From Acetobacter sacchari (GTDB lineage Bacteria; Pseudomonadota; Alphaproteobacteria; Acetobacterales; Acetobacteraceae): a stretch of 64,000 nt of DNA. A model generated the notes under the pieces. The model worked only from the letters and a program-made list of their open reading frames with translations, was not told the DNA's origin and did not search any database. Positions 42,926 through 52,538 of this stretch are shown here, piece after piece (within the stretch, counting starts at the first letter, position 1; each line of letters starts with the position of its first letter). The DNA is taken from positions 1 to 64,000 of the forward strand of contig NZ_JAFVMF010000004.1 in assembly GCF_017377715.1 (NCBI RefSeq), read 5' to 3'. Both the position numbers and the translations under genes were made by a program.

Positions 42926-44893
42926 TTACTTTCGCGCGGCGAGAATCGTCCCGAGCACATCGTCCTTACCTTCGAGTCGGACGAGGTGCGGATATCGCAA
43001 GCCGCCGTGGTAATCGATGGAGACCGTGCGGAACCGGTCGCCCGAACGAACGAGCAATGAGATCGGTGTCTTCCCGTCTTTCGCCTGCGCGATGGCGTCG
43101 GAGAGGTCGTCGGCGTCATACGCCTGCCCGTTCACCGCGACGATAGTCTCCCCGGCGGCAATCCCTGCCTTCCACGACGGGCCACCCCACAAAACGTTCG
43201 TCAGCATAGCTTTGCTGTTGATCGAGAAGCCGATGGAAAAGTCGAACAGGCGCATTTTTCGCATCGTTTCGTACGCCTTGATGTAGGGCGTCGGCTCGTC
43301 TGTGTAGGTCAGCGCGTAGCCGCCACGCGCAAGCCCGTCGAGCGGCGCATGGGCGCTGACGGCGTCCAGCCTCTGCCGCAGGAACGTCGCCCAGTCATAA
43401 GGCTGAACGCCGTTAAGCGCCGCGACCACGTCTTCGAACTTGTAAGTATGCGTGACGACGCTGCCGTTATCGACACCAAAGAACGCGCGGGCGAAGTCGT
43501 CGAGCGAGCGTTTGCCGCCCGAGAGCGAGCGGATCAGCGTGTCGGCGTCGAGCCAGACAAGCTGCCCCTCGGAATAATAATCCTCACTGCGCTGCCAGCT
43601 CCGCCACGACAGGGCGGCGCGCTGGGCGATGACCGGATCGTTGGTGGTGTCCTGCAGCGGACGCCATGTGCGTCCGGCGCGCGTGTCGTAAGTGGCGGCG
43701 ACCATCGCGATCGCGTCTTTCGCCTGATCGGCGGTCATCAACCCGGCGCGCGCGGCCAGCACGTATCCCCAGTATTGGGTCTGACCTTCATAGACCCACA
43801 GCAGGGAGCCGCGTTGCGGCGTGTTGAAGTCCGGCGCCCACAGGTCGGCGGGGCGACGGAATTTTCCGTTCCAGCTATGGGTGTATTCGTGCGCGAGAAG
43901 ATCGCGCGCCGGAAAGGTCTTGTCCCATTTGGTGAAATAGCCGGTGGGGCCGCTGTTCTCGCTGGACTGGTGATGCTCCAGACCGATCCGCCCAAGCTCG
44001 TTCGTCAACGCGAGCAGAAAATCGTAGTGGTCGTAATGATGCGAACCGAACAACATCTGCGCTTGCTCGACCAGCGCGCGGTGGACCGCGATCTGCTCGT
44101 CGGTCGCGGCAAGGTCTTCCGGTCGATCGGCCACAAGATCAAGCGACACGGGGGCGTCGCCGGTTTTGGTCAGCTCTATGTGACGGAAATACCGTCCCGC
44201 GAAAAGCGGTGAATCGACCAGGGTATTGAACGGAACGACGCCGAACGTGACCTCGTCTCCGCTGGCGGCCTGCGTTCCCTTGTGGGCGGCGTCCGGACGC
44301 AGGGCCGTCCCGTAGCCCCAGCCGTGTGGAAGCGTCAGGCTCGTGCGGAACGGAATGTCGCGCGTGTAGTATCCGGCCGGGTAAAGGGCGGTCTGGTTCC
44401 ACTGCACGTTGACGATGGCCGGCGTCATCACGACGCGCCCTATTTCGGGCGTGATCGGGCTGAGCGTCTGAAAAGAAACGTCCAGCGCCTGTGCGCCCGC
44501 AGGAACCGCAATGTGAAAGGCGTTGACGTCCACCGTGTCGCGCGTCCAGGTCGCCGTTCTGGCGCCCGCTTTAACCACCAGACCGCCCAACTGCGTGATC
44601 GGGCCGGTCGGCGAGTGATTGCCCGGCAACCAGGAGGGATAGAGCAGGACCATGTCGCCGCCCCTGGCGGAGAGCGCCGCCGGAATCGGAACATGCTCGG
44701 ACACTGAAAGAATATGCCGGTCGAGATCCGTCGCCACGACGTGCAGGTCGATGGTTCCGGGATAGGGCGCGTCCTGTGCGACGGGCGGCTTGGCCGGGAG
44801 AGGCAGTGGTTGCGGGCCATCGGAGGCGAAAGAGGCGGAAACTGGCGCCAGAAGGGCTGCCGAGGTCAGGAGGAAGAGTGCTCTCTTGCGCAC
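42926..44893 (-). CDS. M61-family zinc aminopeptidase-like protein with PDZ domain
   Basis: 655 residues from GTG 44893 with AAGGA upstream. Signal peptide MRKRALFLLTSAALLAPVSASFA. N-terminal M61 beta domain, then zinc site HEYTHSWNGK near residue 340 with Glu further on (WVYEGQTQYWG), and a C-terminal PDZ-like domain (AGIAAGETIVAVNGQAYDADDL). Glycyl-aminopeptidase activity is known for the family. Exported to the periplasm. Single gene, no operon partner. Confidence 0.9.
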   Translation of the reverse strand: MRKRALFLLTSAALLAPVSASFASDGPQPLPLPAKPPVAQDAPYPGTIDLHVVATDLDRHILSVSEHVPIPAALSARGGDMVLLYPSWLPGNHSPTGPITQLGGLVVKAGARTATWTRDTVDVNAFHIAVPAGAQALDVSFQTLSPITPEIGRVVMTPAIVNVQWNQTALYPAGYYTRDIPFRTSLTLPHGWGYGTALRPDAAHKGTQAASGDEVTFGVVPFNTLVDSPLFAGRYFRHIELTKTGDAPVSLDLVADRPEDLAATDEQIAVHRALVEQAQMLFGSHHYDHYDFLLALTNELGRIGLEHHQSSENSGPTGYFTKWDKTFPARDLLAHEYTHSWNGKFRRPADLWAPDFNTPQRGSLLWVYEGQTQYWGYVLAARAGLMTADQAKDAIAMVAATYDTRAGRTWRPLQDTTNDPVIAQRAALSWRSWQRSEDYYSEGQLVWLDADTLIRSLSGGKRSLDDFARAFFGVDNGSVVTHTYKFEDVVAALNGVQPYDWATFLRQRLDAVSAHAPLDGLARGGYALTYTDEPTPYIKAYETMRKMRLFDFSIGFSINSKAMLTNVLWGGPSWKAGIAAGETIVAVNGQAYDADDLSDAIAQAKDGKTPISLLVRSGDRFRTVSIDYHGGLRYPHLVRLEGKDDVLGTILAARK

Positions 44894-45039
44894 AAGCGAT
44901 CCTTACGCAGGTATTTCAGGTGCCGCATGCAACCACGCCACGACTCCCCGGGCAATGGAGCTGTTCACCCACCGACCAACTTCTCGCTGGACGGACGGCC
45001 TTTGAAAATCGCCGCTCGCGCCAGGTTTCACGAACCGGG

Positions 45040-46344
45040 TCAGCCCCGGTCAGGCGAAAACCACAAGGCGCACGCGCCGAACGCGGCTGTAAGCGCGACA
45101 TACGCCGCAGGCGCGAGCGGCGTTTGCGGCGTCAACGCGGAAATCGCGGCGGGCGTTAGGCCGCCAAAGATCGCGTATGAGACATTGTAGGAAAGCGACA
45201 GGCCGGAAAACCGCACGGCGGCCGGGAACGCCCGGAGCATGCCCACCGGCACCAGCCCGACAAAGCCGGAGCAAATTCCGCTAAGCGCCGCCCACGCGAC
45301 AAGCGATGACAGATGCGACGGCGCTATGGCGTATAACCCAAAGGCGCCAAGAACCAGTAACGCCCCATAGATCACCGCCAACAGCCGCAGAGGCAGCACG
45401 TCCGACAACGCTCCGGCGATGATCACACTGAGGGTTAGCGTGATCGTGGCGACAAGGCTGGCGGTCATCGTTGTTTGCGCTGGCGCGTGATGAAGCGTTT
45501 GCATCAGCGGCGGCATCATCAGGACGAGCACCACGATGGCCGCGGTCAGGGTCCAGGTCGTCGCCATTGAGCACAGGATGGCGCGGCGATGCTGGCGCAG
45601 CAGAATCGCGACGGGCAGCGTTTCGGCGGTCTCCGCACGCGCATGCATCTCGCGAAACACCGGCGTTTCGTCGAGCCAGCGACGCAGAATCATCGACCCC
45701 ACGCCGAAAATACCGCCGACGACAAACGGAATGCGCCACCCCCACGCGGCGATCTGCGCGTCGGACATCACGCCGTGCAGCGCAAGAATCAACGCCGAAC
45801 CAAGGAAGATGCCACCGGTCAATCCGCCGGTCAGCAGACCGATCCCAAGACCGGCCCGTCCCGGTCGCGCGTGTTCGGAGACGAACACCCAGCCGCCCGG
45901 CGCCTCCCCGCCGATTGCAGCCCCCTGCGCCATGCGCAGCACCAACAGCAGCAACGGCGCGCCGACGCCCAGCACGTCGTATCCGGGCAGCAGGCCGATC
46001 GCCAGCGTCGGCAGCGCCATGAGCAGAACGCTGAATGTAAAGACTTTCTTGCGGCCCGAAATATCACCGAAATGCGCCATGATCAGGCCGCCCAACGGTC
46101 GCGCCAGGTACCCTGCGCCGAACAACCCGAAGGTCTCGGTTTGACGCAGCCATTCGGCCTGACTTGCGGGAAAGAAGTGCGCAGCGATCACCTTCGCCAA
46201 AAAGGCGAAGATGACGAAATCATAGAACTCCAGTGCGCCGCCCAACGACGCGAGGGCGAAGGTGCGCATTTGCGACGCGCCGCCGGACATGGGTGAAGGC
46301 AGCGTCGTTGATGACGGGGGCTGCGCGCCCACGGTGCAAGACAT
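45040..46344 (-). CDS. MFS transporter, metabolite:H+ symporter type
   Basis: 434 residues, about twelve membrane segments. Signature ARPLGGLIMAHFGDISGRKKVF between segments 2 and 3 and EFYDFVIFAFLAKVIAAHFFP at the first segment are those of the MHS family (ProP, ShiA, KgtP, citrate/dicarboxylate carriers). The substrate cannot be assigned. A soluble 25-residue N-terminus precedes the first segment; an internal ATG at 46290 would remove most of it. Confidence 0.88.
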   Translation of the reverse strand: MSCTVGAQPPSSTTLPSPMSGGASQMRTFALASLGGALEFYDFVIFAFLAKVIAAHFFPASQAEWLRQTETFGLFGAGYLARPLGGLIMAHFGDISGRKKVFTFSVLLMALPTLAIGLLPGYDVLGVGAPLLLLVLRMAQGAAIGGEAPGGWVFVSEHARPGRAGLGIGLLTGGLTGGIFLGSALILALHGVMSDAQIAAWGWRIPFVVGGIFGVGSMILRRWLDETPVFREMHARAETAETLPVAILLRQHRRAILCSMATTWTLTAAIVVLVLMMPPLMQTLHHAPAQTTMTASLVATITLTLSVIIAGALSDVLPLRLLAVIYGALLVLGAFGLYAIAPSHLSSLVAWAALSGICSGFVGLVPVGMLRAFPAAVRFSGLSLSYNVSYAIFGGLTPAAISALTPQTPLAPAAYVALTAAFGACALWFSPDRG

Positions 46345-46365
46345 GAAACCCGGTCCATTTCTACG

Positions 46366-46389
46366 AAAAGGCCGGGCTTGTGGCCCGGC
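46366..46389 (-). terminator. Terminator of the metallopeptidase gene
   Basis: GCCGGGC-(5)-GCCCGGC, a 7-bp perfect stem, is followed on the minus strand by TTTT. It lies 68 bases after the metallopeptidase stop and 22 before the MFS start. Confidence 0.7.
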
Positions 46390-46457
46390 GGGAAGGGGTA
46401 GCGCTTATAGAGGACCGGAACGCCTTTCGTCCAACCCCGCCCGCACGACGCTGCCGG

Positions 46458-47345
46458 CTAGAGGGTGGACGCGCTGAAGGTGTCGCATTGGCGGACATCG
46501 CCAGAGCTGAGACCTCGCCGAAACCAGCTCGCTCTTTGTGCGGACGTGCCGTGCGTGAAACTGTCAGGCACGACGTAGCCTTGAGCCTGCCGCTCCAGCC
46601 GATCGTCGCCAACGGCTGCGGCGGCGTTGAGCCCTTCCTCCACGTCGCCGGTTTGCAGGATGCGTTTGGCGTCATCTGCGCGACGCGCCCAGACTCCCGC
46701 GAAACAATCCGCCTGCAGTTCCGTGCGGACCGAAGTCCCGGTCGCGCCTTTCGCCGCTGCCCCGCTGCGATTCACCTGCTCCATGATGCCCAACTCGTTC
46801 TGGACATGGTGGCCGATCTCATGCGCGACGACATACGCCTGCGCGAAGTCGCCTCCGGCTCCCAACCTGTCCTTGAGCTCACGGAAGAAGGTCAGGTCCA
46901 GATACACTTTCTGGTCCGCCGGGCAATAAAATGGCCCGACGGAGGTTTCCGCGTAGCCGCAGGCAGAGCGGACGCCGCCAGAGAACAGCACCAGACGCGG
47001 ATCGTGATAGGTTTTCCCCATCTGCTGGAAATAGGCTGTCCACACGTCCTCCGTAGACGCCAGAACGCGGGAGATGAATTGTTTCTGCGGATCGCTGGCC
47101 GGGGCCGTCGGCGACGGCGATGAGGCCTGCTGCTGCGCAACCACCGCTGGAGCGCCGCCCGATCCCTGATCGAGCAGATTGAGGACGATCCGCGGATCGA
47201 CGCCGAAATACATCGCCCCCAGAACCAGCAACACCCCGCCTATGCCGCCAATCCGGATCGGCGTCCGTCCACGCCCGCCGCCTCCGCCGCCGCTTCCACG
47301 GATATCGTCGATGTTGTTGCTTTCACGTTCGTCGTCCAGACGCAT
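46458..47345 (-). CDS. YpfJ-type neutral zinc metallopeptidase
   Basis: 295 residues from ATG 47345. MRLDDERESNNIDDIRG then Gly-rich linker and a single membrane segment IGGIGGVLLVLGAMYFGV. The ectodomain has ACGYAETSVGPFYCPADQKVYLDL, zinc motif VVAHEIGHHVQ near residue 173 and ELQADCFAGVWA. All landmarks of the YpfJ/KPN_02809 family are present; anchored in the inner membrane with the enzyme domain in the periplasm. Role in bacteria poorly defined. Confidence 0.92.
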   Translation of the reverse strand: MRLDDERESNNIDDIRGSGGGGGGRGRTPIRIGGIGGVLLVLGAMYFGVDPRIVLNLLDQGSGGAPAVVAQQQASSPSPTAPASDPQKQFISRVLASTEDVWTAYFQQMGKTYHDPRLVLFSGGVRSACGYAETSVGPFYCPADQKVYLDLTFFRELKDRLGAGGDFAQAYVVAHEIGHHVQNELGIMEQVNRSGAAAKGATGTSVRTELQADCFAGVWARRADDAKRILQTGDVEEGLNAAAAVGDDRLERQAQGYVVPDSFTHGTSAQRASWFRRGLSSGDVRQCDTFSASTL

Positions 47346-47973
47346 GCCGTCACCCTGTGATGCCGTTGCAGACCGCATCGGGGCCTGTCGCATGGTTCAT
47401 GCGGCGAGAAGGCGAAAAGTTCCACCACAATCGTCGTGCCCGAACTCCAGCCTGAGGGATGCTCACCGAACGAACCGGATTTACGAACGGTTGGCCTGAC
47501 GAAACCCGTGGGCCAGGCAACGACACCCTCGCGACGGCTCAACCGCTTTGGCCGGGTCGTTTACGGTATAATTCGCCAGCAGCCGCTGCGCCTGCCTTTG
47601 GGCCTCCAACCTTACTTTGGTGTTGTAAGGGGTTAGAAGGCTTGAAGTTGATAGTGTTTAGATCACGCGGGTGAGAGCGACAGACGTCCGCAGGACGGTT
47701 CATGGCGACCGCTTGAGCCAAGCGGACAGCTACCAAAGAGGTCATAGCGTCTATTATTTGAGTACTAAATTAGCTAACTTCACAAATATTTATTGTGATT
47801 ATCTCACTATATTTACCACAAACCAACAACCGCTTGTGGAGCTTTCGGCATCTTAAACACAGAAAAACGATTGACGATGGTTGCCCTCCAACTCATTTTC
47901 ACTTACTTTTCATGTCTTTGCACCATTGACGTTCTGGTAATCGCCCCACCTCACGCGCGACCCAGATTATCTC
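47346..47973. other. Long gap leading into AT-rich DNA
   Basis: 630 bases without a gene. Two small dyads are visible, CCTTAC...GTAAGG (about 47609-47629) and CCGCTT-GAGCC-AAGCGG (about 47711-47727). Base composition turns AT-rich from 47750 on, matching the gene that follows. Confidence 0.45.
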
Positions 47974-49269
47974 ATGATCACGCCTTCGCCCCACTTCGCA
48001 GCGACACACAATCCGTCCATCGCTGCTGACGCCACGCCACGGCGCAATCTGAAATATATTATCGATTTTCACGGGAAAATACTTTCAAACAAAAATAACG
48101 CACTTCATTTCTGCGAAATTGTCGATATCTGCGTGAATGAAGTCGATGGCGTTTTTCGCGCATTGGCGTCAAACGAGGACGGTCAACTGCTTCTCACGAA
48201 ACTTCGCGAAAAATGGGAAAAGTTTCTTCCCACAACAGAAGACATGTTTTTGTTTCTTCGCTCCATATCTCTTCGTGGATTACATTACACCGACAATGAC
48301 CAGATTATCGACAAGGGAAGCATAGAACTGAAATATTTTGCAATTCAGGATGGGATTAATAATTTTCCCATGGAATATAATCTGGATATATCCGTCAAAA
48401 ACAGAAATATTTACATCGCCGATAAATTCGCCTGCATAAGAAAAATTTCTTTCAGAAATCCAGCTGTTTATTTTTGCGCTCTTTCGTCAAAAGAAATCCT
48501 CACTTCGGTATTTACGTCCATAGAATCTTATTCTCTTTACTCCGAAGTTGATTTTTCCTACGTGATATTTACGAATTTAGGAAACGTAAAAATACCACAC
48601 GCTATTTCTCACAATCGTATAGAAATCATAAATGTCGAATCTATCGGCCTCATAGACCACGTATACAAAAGATATGAAAAAGAAGTGATTGAAAAAATGC
48701 ATCTATATAATCCGGTCATTTACTCAGATGCAGACGTCGTGTGCAATAACTTCCTTAAAAACATCGAGAATTATCTGACAAAAACCGAAAATATAATCGT
48801 CAATACGGAAGATCGATACGACGCAGCGACTATAGAAAACAGCGGATGGTTCATCGCCAGTTTCAAGAAGGATGACGCACTTCTCCGCGATACCGAAATC
48901 GACGCTATCAATTCTGGATTTTTCGGATACTCATCCAAAGAAAACATGATGGATATTTCTCGCATGATCGGTATCATATCGAAGAATATCATCAAGAGGC
49001 ACGGCCTGTCTCACTGGGCCTATGACCAATCCGCCTTCAATTATGCGATTATAAAAAATGGGAACTATGATAAAGAATACCTAAAACCCCTTGTGCAGAA
49101 CTGGCCTTCGGAGAATTTTCACGAAATTCCGCTTTGCGGCCTCGTTCATTTTTGCGGGGGCGTTGGAAATTTCTCATCAAAATCAGAAAAAATGCGTTCT
49201 TATATGATGTATTTGAAAAGTATACACAAACGGAACCCTGCAAGCGACCCGCCAGCGCAACCCCAATAA
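47974..49269 (+). CDS. AT-rich glycosyltransferase-like protein
   Basis: 431 residues. From about residue 163 it reads VYFCALSSKEILTSVFTSIESYSLYSEVDF, then IYSDADVVCNNFLKNIENYL with a DxD motif, INSGFFGYSS and HWAYDQSAFNYAI, the layout of GT8/GT-A nucleotide-sugar transferases. The first 160 residues are unassigned. Codon use is strikingly AT-rich (Asn, Ile, Lys, Tyr) against GC-rich neighbours, so recent transfer is likely. No ribosome site is obvious. It is convergent with a GT4 gene, which supports a glycan role. Confidence 0.72.
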   Translation: MITPSPHFAATHNPSIAADATPRRNLKYIIDFHGKILSNKNNALHFCEIVDICVNEVDGVFRALASNEDGQLLLTKLREKWEKFLPTTEDMFLFLRSISLRGLHYTDNDQIIDKGSIELKYFAIQDGINNFPMEYNLDISVKNRNIYIADKFACIRKISFRNPAVYFCALSSKEILTSVFTSIESYSLYSEVDFSYVIFTNLGNVKIPHAISHNRIEIINVESIGLIDHVYKRYEKEVIEKMHLYNPVIYSDADVVCNNFLKNIENYLTKTENIIVNTEDRYDAATIENSGWFIASFKKDDALLRDTEIDAINSGFFGYSSKENMMDISRMIGIISKNIIKRHGLSHWAYDQSAFNYAIIKNGNYDKEYLKPLVQNWPSENFHEIPLCGLVHFCGGVGNFSSKSEKMRSYMMYLKSIHKRNPASDPPAQPQ

Positions 49270-49300
49270 CCCGCTGACGCGGCATTTCGCCGCTAGCGGG
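49270..49300. terminator. Hairpin between convergent glycosyltransferase genes
   Basis: CCCGCT...AGCGGG encloses an inner GCGGC/GCCGC stem around ATTTC. It occupies the 40-base gap between two stop codons and would serve both strands. Confidence 0.6.
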
Positions 49301-49309
49301 CGCCGTCAG

Positions 49310-50425
49310 TCATCGCATCTCAGCCGCTGCGCGGCGCGCTCGCGCTTGCGCCAGATCGTAACTGGCCGCGCGCGCGACACCGCGCGCGGCTAAGTCCGCC
49401 CGCAAAGCCCGATCTCTGGCGAGACGCATGATGGCGTCTCTGAAAACGTCTGGACGATCCGGGTCCACCAAGATTCCAGCCTCTCCGACAACTTCCGGCA
49501 ATGCTCCGCGATCTGACGCGATCAGCGCGGCGCCACAGGCCATCGCCTCCAACGCCACAAGCCCGAACGGTTCGGACCAACGGCTTGGCGCCGCCACTAT
49601 CGCGGCAGAGGCCATCGCCTCCAACACCGCGTCGTGAGGTTTATATCCCGCCATGGCAACGCCCGCCGACGCGGCCTGCATGCGCAGGGTCGACAGAAAC
49701 GGCGTCTCAGGCGAGTCCGGCCCAAAACGATCAGCGCCGATAATCTCCGCCCGCCAGCCCGGAAGTTGCGGCAGCGCCTCCGCGCAGGCTGCGACGAACG
49801 CATCCACCCCTTTATCGGCCACGACACGCCCGGCAAACAAAATCAACTTTTCACGGTTGGGTTCCACCCTCAAAGACGGCAGGGCCGCGAGGTCAACACA
49901 ATTCGGCAAAACTGTAACATCAGAAACTGGCAAAGACGTTTCAGAAACATAACGGTCCCGGAGCCAGCCGGAAACGCACGCTACGGCGACCCGACGCGCA
50001 AGCGTCTCCCTGTCCAGTGCAGACCCCGCCTTCCGCATCCCCAAAGGGTCGTTATGCAGGACAAGACGCATCGGGATATCGGGAAACCAGCGTCGCAAGG
50101 CCAGGGCGATTTCGGGTCGGTTATGAATTTCAACGCCAGTCGGCCGTAACGTGTCGAGAACAGCCGCAACCGAAGCGGCGTATCGAAGCGGACCAAACCG
50201 GACGCCGAACGGCGGGGACAGCCGACGCGGCCACCGGGAACGCCACGGCCCCCGATCAATGGCAGCTAAAAATCGGACATCCTGAAACGGCCGTCCCGTG
50301 GTCGGGCCGCCAACAACAGTCTCGCCGGGCTCCGCAAGGCTACGCACAAGCAGCGCCACCGCCCCGGCTTCGCCCGGCGCAAAGCGTTCGCGTGGAGGAA
50401 GAACCGTGACAAGACCGCCAGACAC
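49310..50425 (-). CDS. GT4-family glycosyltransferase
   Basis: 371 residues, GTG start. GT-B fold: N-terminal half with EIHNRPEIALALRRWFP, C-terminal half with LILFAGRVVADKGVDAFVAA and EX7E motif EPFGLVALEAMACGAALIASD. Typical retaining transferase of lipopolysaccharide or exopolysaccharide synthesis using a nucleotide sugar. It follows the GST gene by 21 bases. Donor and acceptor unknown. Confidence 0.88.
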   Translation of the reverse strand: MSGGLVTVLPPRERFAPGEAGAVALLVRSLAEPGETVVGGPTTGRPFQDVRFLAAIDRGPWRSRWPRRLSPPFGVRFGPLRYAASVAAVLDTLRPTGVEIHNRPEIALALRRWFPDIPMRLVLHNDPLGMRKAGSALDRETLARRVAVACVSGWLRDRYVSETSLPVSDVTVLPNCVDLAALPSLRVEPNREKLILFAGRVVADKGVDAFVAACAEALPQLPGWRAEIIGADRFGPDSPETPFLSTLRMQAASAGVAMAGYKPHDAVLEAMASAAIVAAPSRWSEPFGLVALEAMACGAALIASDRGALPEVVGEAGILVDPDRPDVFRDAIMRLARDRALRADLAARGVARAASYDLAQARARRAAAEMR

Positions 50426-50446
50426 GCGCGCCGCCGACCGCCGCCG

Positions 50447-51115
50447 TCAGTCAGCAGATTCGTAGCGTTCGGCAAGCCACTCTGTCGGCTCCGCCTCGGC
50501 TTCGGCATACCAGCGTGCGACGAGGGGATGCGCGCGCACGGCCTCCGCATAGCGTTGCGCTGTCGTCGACAAGGGAACGCCATAACTCAGGAACCGAGCG
50601 ACGACCGGCGCGAACGCCACGTCCGCATTGCCGAACTCCGCTCCGAACAGATAATGGCCTCCGCCGCCAAAGCGATCCCGAGCTTCCGTCCACAATGCGT
50701 CGATCCGCGCGATGTCGGCGCTGACCGCGTCTGGAACCCCGTTGGCCAGCCCTCGCCCGCCACGGCCGAGATTCATCGGCATCGCCACACGCAGAGCCTG
50801 AAAACCGGAATGCATTTCTGCAGAGATGGATCGGGCAAACCCACGTTTCACCGGATCGACGGGCCACAACGACGGCTCGATGTCCGCGCAGTATTCGGCG
50901 ATCGCCAGGCTGTCCCACACGCTGACGCCAAGATGCTCCAGATAAGGCGCCCGGGCGCTGGGAGACAGCGCAGTAAGACGCTCAGCGGTGTCAGGCTGAG
51001 CGAGCGCCACGAGTTCTTCTACGACATCCAGACCAGCCAGATGAACGGATAGCCATCCCCGCATGGACCATGACGAATAACGCTTCGTGCCGATAACAAG
51101 ACGTCCGTCAGCCAT
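50447..51115 (-). CDS. Glutathione S-transferase family protein
   Basis: 222 residues from ATG 51115 with GGAG upstream; the long open frame beyond it is GC-driven. The thioredoxin-like domain has IGTKRYSSWSMRGWLSVHLAG with the Ser/Tyr glutathione site, and APYLEHLGVSVWDSLAIAEY carries the conserved D/S pair. The C-terminal helical domain is complete. Probably co-transcribed with the GT4. Confidence 0.87.
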   Translation of the reverse strand: MADGRLVIGTKRYSSWSMRGWLSVHLAGLDVVEELVALAQPDTAERLTALSPSARAPYLEHLGVSVWDSLAIAEYCADIEPSLWPVDPVKRGFARSISAEMHSGFQALRVAMPMNLGRGGRGLANGVPDAVSADIARIDALWTEARDRFGGGGHYLFGAEFGNADVAFAPVVARFLSYGVPLSTTAQRYAEAVRAHPLVARWYAEAEAEPTEWLAERYESAD

Positions 51116-51406
51116 GGCCGCGCTCCACTGAGGATTAATGCCGGACGACGTAATGCGTCCCGCAGACCGAACAGGATCAGTCCGCGTCGCTTGTAGCGCG
51201 GTCCTTGACGTTCCCCAAGCGGCAGACGCACGCTCAGGGCCTGTTTGGCTGCGCGCCAGCATAAAGAGAGCCGCCCGGCTCAAGCCGCGGCCAGCATGTA
51301 ATTTCAAGCACCGGAATAGAGCCGTTTCGTTGATCGAGAGCGGCGAAGCACAGACAATGTGCCCGGATCGCCACCAGCGCACATTCCCAACTCGATTTTC
51401 TGACCG

Positions 51407-52336
51407 TCAGACTTGCTCACGCAACGCCTTTATTTTTCTGTGCAATGTGGAACGGCTGACGCCCAGAAGCCGCGCCGCCGGACTCACCTTCCCGCCCGCC
51501 ATGGCCAGCGCGCCTTCGATTACCGCCCGCTCCGCCTCCATGAAATCCGGCGCCCCCATACCCCGGGCGCCGAGGTCGAAACACACGTCCCCGCCAGGAC
51601 GGTCGCCCAGCCCCAGTTTGACGCGTGCGGCGTGCGTGGCGCCCACCACCACCTTCGCATCGTCCAGCGCGACCATCGGCAGGGACACTCCGTCGCCTTC
51701 CCCCAAAAGCACGATCGAGTGCGCGCTGAACGCCTCGATAAAGCTTCTGCGTTCGATGCGCCGCGCCGCGTCGATCAGCACGGCCTCCATCATCACCGCC
51801 ACTCGTCCGGTTGGATCCGGCCGGATCGAACTCGCATCCAGCGCCCCGGCCACACGCCCGTCCGGACCAAAAAATGGAACGGCCGTGCACGCAAGATAAC
51901 GCAGGCCCAGCCGCCAGTGCTGCTCCATATGCACCGTCACCGGCGCGCCCTCGACCAGACAGGTGCCGATTCCATTGGTGCCCGCCTCGCCCTCGCCCCA
52001 ACGGGCGCCGGGCCACAGATGCCACCGGCGACACCCCTTTTCGAACGGACCATCGCCCCGTCGCGAGACGACGACCCCTTCCGCGTCCGACAGCAGCACC
52101 GTGTACTCAAGCGTCGAGACAATGCCATGCAGGCGATCAAGCTCCGGGTCGGCGGTTTTCATCAGTGCGCCCATCCGCGAGCAGGCCTGTCTCAACTCGG
52201 CGCCGCACAGAAGATCAGCCCCAACCTGATGCGCCGGATCCATCCGATAATCCCCGGCGCAACGGCTCCAGGACGCCCGAAGCGGCGGCTTCAGTCCTGC
52301 GAAGCGCTCCTCCGGGATCGTGATCACATCGTGCAT
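51407..52336 (-). CDS. acoR: AcoR-like regulator: GAF sensor plus Fis-type HTH, no AAA+ domain
   Basis: 309 residues from ATG 52336. AcoR-like N-terminus (LRASWSRCAGDYRMDP), a GAF domain (GEGEAGTNGIGTCLVEGAPVTVHMEQHW...) and a C-terminal Fis-type helix-turn-helix (GKVSPAARLLGVSRSTLHRKI). The central sigma-54 ATPase (GESGTGKE, GAFTGA) is absent, so it cannot open a sigma-54 promoter itself. It is divergent from acoABC across 200 bases with two inverted repeats. Most likely the acetoin-responsive regulator acting with the housekeeping polymerase; inference from position. Confidence 0.82.
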   Translation of the reverse strand: MHDVITIPEERFAGLKPPLRASWSRCAGDYRMDPAHQVGADLLCGAELRQACSRMGALMKTADPELDRLHGIVSTLEYTVLLSDAEGVVVSRRGDGPFEKGCRRWHLWPGARWGEGEAGTNGIGTCLVEGAPVTVHMEQHWRLGLRYLACTAVPFFGPDGRVAGALDASSIRPDPTGRVAVMMEAVLIDAARRIERRSFIEAFSAHSIVLLGEGDGVSLPMVALDDAKVVVGATHAARVKLGLGDRPGGDVCFDLGARGMGAPDFMEAERAVIEGALAMAGGKVSPAARLLGVSRSTLHRKIKALREQV

Positions 52337-52368
52337 TGCTTCGGTCCGTTCCTGACCCAAACCATGTG

Positions 52369-52417
52369 TGTCGCATATCCGCGACAGTTAGGGCCGCTAA
52401 AGGTCACATGCGCGTGA
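52369..52417. promoter_or_regulatory. Paired inverted repeats upstream of acoABC
   Basis: TGTCGC-ATATCC-GCGACA (52369-52386) and GTCAC-ATGCGC-GTGAC (52402-52417) are perfect dyads with 6-base spacers whose centres are 32 bases apart, three helical turns. They lie between the AcoR-like gene and acoA and look like a two-site operator. No -24/-12 GG/GC element was found. Confidence 0.6.
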
Positions 52418-52538
52418 CATTGATTATCCGGCGTCTTAACCGCGCCGCTTTGAAGTCGTTCACATCGCCTGACGCTGGCGCTCGTGACGAATTCATGGCG
52501 CAGCCGGACGACGCGGTCAATCGACCACCGAACCTCTG

